Below are positions 15,976 through 18,589 of a DNA stretch of 18,589 nucleotides, in pieces. Source of the stretch: JBBTQZ01 sp964489135 (GTDB lineage: Bacteria > Patescibacteriota > Minisyncoccia > Phycocordibacterales > WO2-35-19); the NCBI GenBank assembly GCA_964489135.1, contig CAZAXK010000008.1, forward strand, positions 1-18,589. The letters are read 5' to 3'. The position numbers were made by a program, and so were the translations under genes. The notes under the pieces are model-generated. The model made no database searches, was not told the origin of the DNA, and saw nothing but the letters and a program-made list of their open reading frames with translations. Each line of letters begins with the position of its first letter. Position 1 is the stretch's first letter.

Positions 15976-17498
15976 CCGGCGCTTGCGCGCAAAATATTTG
16001 GAGGTAGAGGCCCTTGGCCCATCGAGTGTTCGTAGCGCAGAGATGGAGCGCCCACGTCATACGGGATGCCGAGCTCCTTACGCACTTCTCGCTCAACCTC
16101 GCCACGAACAGCAACAAGCGCGTCGCGGCAGAGCCCCTCGGTGAAGACGTAGGCTTTGTAGCCACCGTCCGGGTCCCCCTTGTAGTAGTCGGCGACTTGG
16201 GTAAAGTCGAGATCTACCTGATATAGCGAATCCTTCGTCTTCTGGTATGTGTACCGCCAGATCGCAGGGTCACTGGTCGGCTCCGCCTCATCATAATAAG
16301 GCGTGCCCGGATAACACGTGATGATCGTAAGATCAAACGCCTCGGGTTTGACCTGTAGGAGCCAATCTCTTGTCTCCCAAACGGTCTGGATAGTTTCCCC
16401 TGGATGCCCGATGGACATGAGCGCCTTCACTTTGAGTCCACACTTGTGTGCAATTTGCATGCACCTAGTATTGTCCTCGCGAGTGGCTTTTTTGTTGATG
16501 TTGTCTAGAATTCGGGCCGATCCTGATTCAAACCCCACAAGTATCCAGCGAAAGCCAGCCCGATACATCGCCTCGGCCTGAGTCTCGGTAAAGAGCTCGG
16601 CCTTGACGAAGCCCCGTAGGCGCCACTCGACACCCAACCTACGTTGGGCATCTGCGATCATGTTCATGAGCTCGACGACTTTTTTGTTCACGTTGAGTTC
16701 GTCGTCGTAGAACATAAAGCCGTTGCAACCAAGGGTCTTATGCATGTGTAGCATTTCTGCCACAATGCTCTCTGATGTGCGCGTCCGAATCTTGCGAAGC
16801 ATGGGCGAAGCCCTCCCTCCGCAAAAACCGCATTCGAACGGACAACCAAGTTGAGCGATTAGCGAGTATGCACGCCGTCCATCAATTTGGTAATGATAGC
16901 TCCCAGCGTCCACCAGATGTCGAGCTGGAAACGGCAGCTCATTCAGATGGGCGTTGGTTAAAAACAGCGCCGACTTGGGATCGTCGGCGTCGACCAAATT
17001 CGGTGCGTCCGGTTTGCAGGCATGAAAAATTGCCTCCTCTCCATCACCGGCGACCAAAACGTCAAACTTCTCTTCGAGAATCCGCATCGCGCTCGTAGCC
17101 CGACCAAGTTTCCCATGAAGTTTTTCCTTTTTGAAAGCCGCGTTCACCAAAGTGACATGCGGTCCTCCAAGAATGACTCGCGCATCCGGTCTAACCGAGC
17201 GAACCGTTGCCGCCAAATCCGTTGCTGCAGGAAGCTGTGGTGTTGTTGCAGTTAGCCCGAAGACGTTCGCCTTCGAAACGATGGCGTGGTCTCTCATTGC
17301 TTCGATGTAATTGCTAATACCCGAAAGATCGAGTACCTCAACTTCAATACCAGCACGTTCAAGCACCCCTGCGATCCGGAGCACCCCGAGTGTCATGAAC
17401 ACTCTCTCGTCCAGAAGAAAAACCGACGGAGGAATGATGAGGCAGACAGGCCCCATATTGCCCCCATTTATTGGCAAAGATATGTGTGTGAGGTCCAT
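15957..17498 (-). CDS. B12-binding-domain radical SAM protein
   Basis: The protein has 513 residues. An N-terminal cobalamin-binding-type domain (about 10-190) shows LGVLRIAGVLERAGIEVEVLDLSG, FGLTATTPQ and VILGGPHVT, without the D-x-H-x-x-G histidine motif, as in many class B/E enzymes. The radical SAM domain follows, with C-x3-C-x2-C cysteines (CPFECGFC, about 219-226), GFMFYDDELNVN, GFESGS and the late LTIITCYPGTPYYDE. Relatives do methylations or rearrangements on lipids, antibiotics and glycans. The start is the ATG at 17498, not the GTG at 17507, because a canonical AAAGGAGG lies 8 bases before the ATG and overlaps the GTG. G+C is far higher than its neighbours (by hand about 60% over 16021-16080 and 16561-16620, about 30% over 15781-15840). 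It looks like a recent transfer. The substrate is unknown. Confidence 0.9.
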   Translation of the reverse strand: MDLTHISLPINGGNMGPVCLIIPPSVFLLDERVFMTLGVLRIAGVLERAGIEVEVLDLSGISNYIEAMRDHAIVSKANVFGLTATTPQLPAATDLAATVRSVRPDARVILGGPHVTLVNAAFKKEKLHGKLGRATSAMRILEEKFDVLVAGDGEEAIFHACKPDAPNLVDADDPKSALFLTNAHLNELPFPARHLVDAGSYHYQIDGRRAYSLIAQLGCPFECGFCGGRASPMLRKIRTRTSESIVAEMLHMHKTLGCNGFMFYDDELNVNKKVVELMNMIADAQRRLGVEWRLRGFVKAELFTETQAEAMYRAGFRWILVGFESGSARILDNINKKATREDNTRCMQIAHKCGLKVKALMSIGHPGETIQTVWETRDWLLQVKPEAFDLTIITCYPGTPYYDEAEPTSDPAIWRYTYQKTKDSLYQVDLDFTQVADYYKGDPDGGYKAYVFTEGLCRDALVAVRGEVEREVRKELGIPYDVGAPSLRYEHSMGQGPLPPNILRASAGTLASK

Positions 17499-17503
17499 TA
17501 GAC

Positions 17504-17514
17504 TCACCTCCTTT
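17504..17514 (-). promoter_or_regulatory. Strong Shine-Dalgarno of the radical SAM gene
   Basis: The minus strand reads AAAGGAGGTGA, a near-perfect match to the 16S anti-Shine-Dalgarno, with eight bases between GGAGG and the ATG at 17498. It decides the start over an upstream GTG at 17507. No other start in the window has a comparable site. Confidence 0.9.
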
Positions 17515-17533
17515 GTGTAGAGAACGATTCTGG

Positions 17534-17571
17534 GTCAATAATACCTTTGATTTGAGTCAAGTGTTATTGAC
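17534..17571. repeat. Inverted repeat upstream of the radical SAM gene
   Basis: GTCAATAA (17534-17541) and TTATTGAC (17564-17571) are exact inverted arms, extended by AC/GT across one mismatch, around a 22-base centre that contains the palindrome TTGAGTCAA (17552-17560). The right arm ends directly before the stop codon of the upstream gene. It lacks a U-tract, so an operator overlapping the radical SAM promoter is more likely than a terminator. The minus-strand TATTAT within it could be a -10. Confidence 0.5.
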
Positions 17572-18411
17572 TTATTTAGAAAAATATTTTTTAATTCGAT
17601 ATCCGTAGATACCGACTGCCCTCTGGGCAAGACTGAACACAACGGATGTAATTGGGTCAAAATCCTTTTTACCGAAAAAGCGTACTATTTTTTTAGCGGT
17701 CGTTGACTCCGTGGTATCGAGCCATTTTATGAAGTAGAACACCGAGCGCCATTTACTAGCAGCAAAGTGAAGAAAACTATTATCATCATACATCTTTAAG
17801 ATCGAAGAAAGACTATGGCCATATTTTTTTATATACATTGATACAAGTGTATTGAATTCAGAGGACAAAATTATTCCTCTGTTTTCGTTCAGTAAAAAAT
17901 AATTTAGTGGGCCAGACTCATATCCTCTTGATTCTTTTTCTGAGTATTCTTCGTATACTTTAGCCAAATCTTCCTGGTAAGACCTTGATATCACATACAT
18001 TCCGCAATTACAAGCAAACGCTGGCCTATTTTCCTTTGGACAATCATTGTAATAATAAAGATCTGTTATCGCATATTCAGGTAAATTATACGCATTATTA
18101 GGTGCTATACCCCAAGGCTTATCACCCACCGCATCAAAAATATTTTTTGCATGTTTGGTAATGTAAATATCTGCATCAACCATAAGCACCTTATCATACT
18201 TGGCAATTTCCGGATTTTCAAACATAAGAAGCCGTTGCCAAAAAGTATGCTTGCTGGATGGTCGTATAAAATCACCAATCACTATGAACTCCTTGTTAAT
18301 TTTTTGGGCATATCGTTCCAAACTGGGACGAAAAGTCTTGCTGAAATTCTTTTGATACTCCTTTCCAGTGGCAAAAGTTACTACAGCAAACTGCCCCTTG
18401 TTCGTTTCCAT
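17572..18411 (-). CDS. GT8-like glycosyltransferase
   Basis: The protein has 279 residues. The motif KVLMVDADIYITK carries a D-A-D metal site at 79-81, as in glycogenin/galactosyltransferase-type enzymes. Other visible parts are the N-terminal strand FAVVTFATGKEY, WQRLLMFENPEIAKYDKV before the metal motif, ACNCGMYVIS (the strand after the sugar site), YESGPLNYFLLNE and FLHFAASK, whose histidine may complete the metal site. The C-terminus is basic with hydrophobic residues and could touch the membrane. The ATG is two bases from the predicted transcription start. It reads in the same direction as the radical SAM gene but 73 bases upstream, separated by an inverted repeat. It is AT-rich, like the glycan operon and unlike the radical SAM gene. 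The sugar transferred is unknown. Confidence 0.85.
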   Translation of the reverse strand: METNKGQFAVVTFATGKEYQKNFSKTFRPSLERYAQKINKEFIVIGDFIRPSSKHTFWQRLLMFENPEIAKYDKVLMVDADIYITKHAKNIFDAVGDKPWGIAPNNAYNLPEYAITDLYYYNDCPKENRPAFACNCGMYVISRSYQEDLAKVYEEYSEKESRGYESGPLNYFLLNENRGIILSSEFNTLVSMYIKKYGHSLSSILKMYDDNSFLHFAASKWRSVFYFIKWLDTTESTTAKKIVRFFGKKDFDPITSVVFSLAQRAVGIYGYRIKKYFSK

Positions 18412-18419
18412 ATACGTTG

Positions 18420-18448
18420 ATTCTAGATCTAAGTCCGAAATTAAGCAA
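18420..18448 (-). promoter_or_regulatory. Promoter of the 17572-18411 gene (leaderless)
   Basis: On the minus strand, TTGCTT (18448-18443) and TAGAAT (18425-18420) are 17 bases apart, the ideal spacing. The predicted start at 18413 leaves two bases before the ATG (18411). No Shine-Dalgarno is present. Confidence 0.6.
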
Positions 18449-18455
18449 TTAATTT
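18438..18455. repeat. A/T-rich perfect hairpin in a divergent promoter region
   Basis: AAATTAA (18438-18444) and TTAATTT (18449-18455) form a perfect 7-bp stem with loop GCAA. It overlaps the predicted -35 of the minus-strand gene, so a DNA-binding regulator could act here; the A/T composition makes a chance match fairly likely. Confidence 0.35.
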
Positions 18456-18492
18456 ATACGACTTGAAAATAACCCTAAACACTAATATTCTG

Positions 18493-18498
18493 TATACT
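18493..18498 (+). promoter_or_regulatory. Candidate -10 box of the 18499 gene
   Basis: CTGTATACTATG: TATACT directly abuts the ATG. The expected start site (about 18505) would lie inside the coding region, so either translation begins at the TTG at 18508 or TAATAT at 18483-18488 is the real -10, giving a start near 18495 and a 4-base leader. Confidence 0.35.
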
Positions 18499-18589
18499 AT
18501 GAACCCCTTGCGCAAACTCTTCCAAAAGACAGGATTTGACCTGCATCGATATCACCCGCCGGTCAACAGAGGCAAAATTTGGCGCAACT
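18499..18589 (+). CDS. Start of a probable FkbM-family methyltransferase (partial)
   Basis: Only 30 codons are present before the window edge. The opening NPLRKLFQKTGFDLHRYHPP resembles the N-terminus of many FkbM methyltransferases, which begin L-R-K-L-x-x-x-x-G-Y-D-I-H-R-Y. No catalytic motif is in view, so the family is a guess from that pattern. It is divergent from the neighbouring glycosyltransferase and would extend the glycan cluster beyond the window. Confidence 0.5.
   Translation, partial: MNPLRKLFQKTGFDLHRYHPPVNRGKIWRN

Noticed and set aside
17499..17507. GTG at 17507 as start of the radical SAM gene
   Set aside because: The GTG overlaps the Shine-Dalgarno itself; the ATG at 17498 has ideal spacing from it.
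1..18589. CRISPR array, tRNA or rRNA genes, insertion sequences
   Set aside because: I saw no regularly spaced repeats, no tRNA-like cloverleaf, no rRNA sequence and no transposase gene in the window.

Overview
The window looks like a scaffold piece from an uncultivated, small-genome bacterium, most likely Patescibacteria (CPR, Parcubacteria-like). The reasons are the compact layout, SecA next to a ligase/TPR protein, almost no Shine-Dalgarno sequences, and several -10 boxes placed 1-10 bases before the start codon, which implies leaderless mRNAs. TGA acts as a normal stop (for example in the 13390 and 14972 overlaps), which argues against the lineages that read TGA as glycine. The taxonomic call is an inference; there is no rRNA gene here. 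A run of exactly 100 N (2074-2173) is an assembly gap.

Layout. 1-2073 (-): secA, cut by the window edge at its 3' end and by the gap at its 5' end. 2413-4608 (-): O-antigen-ligase-like membrane protein with C-terminal TPRs, followed by an intrinsic terminator. Divergent from it, 4682-9838 (+) is a tight five-gene run: ABC-2 polysaccharide export permease (wzm) and ATPase (wzt), a zinc sugar/alcohol dehydrogenase, and the alpha and beta subunits of a thiamine-diphosphate E1 enzyme. Next come a STELLO-like glycosyltransferase (9862, +) and a short NAD-dependent sugar epimerase (10907-11767, -), whose 3' ends overlap by 92 bases. 11846-15928 (+) is an operon of abutting or overlapping genes: glycosyltransferase, FkbM methyltransferase, HlpA/GNT-I-like glycosyltransferase, a shortened paralogue of it lacking the catalytic acidic motif, and another glycosyltransferase. 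15957-17498 (-) is a GC-rich cobalamin-binding radical SAM gene, the only one with a strong Shine-Dalgarno and with its own terminator at the stop codon; it looks recently acquired. 17572-18411 (-) is a GT8-like glycosyltransferase, and at 18499 a truncated, probably FkbM-type gene begins.

Together this is a surface-glycan locus. Nucleotide sugars are modified by the epimerase, the dehydrogenase and perhaps the E1 pair; chains are built by five or more glycosyltransferases, decorated by methylation, exported by Wzm/Wzt and possibly attached to a carrier by the ligase. Base composition falls inside wzt, where the conserved ATPase ends and the substrate-recognition domain begins, as if a variable cassette starts there. 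The most interesting points are the orphan E1 pair plus dehydrogenase, the catalytically dead tandem glycosyltransferase paralogue, the foreign-looking radical SAM gene, and the repeated leaderless promoter arrangement.
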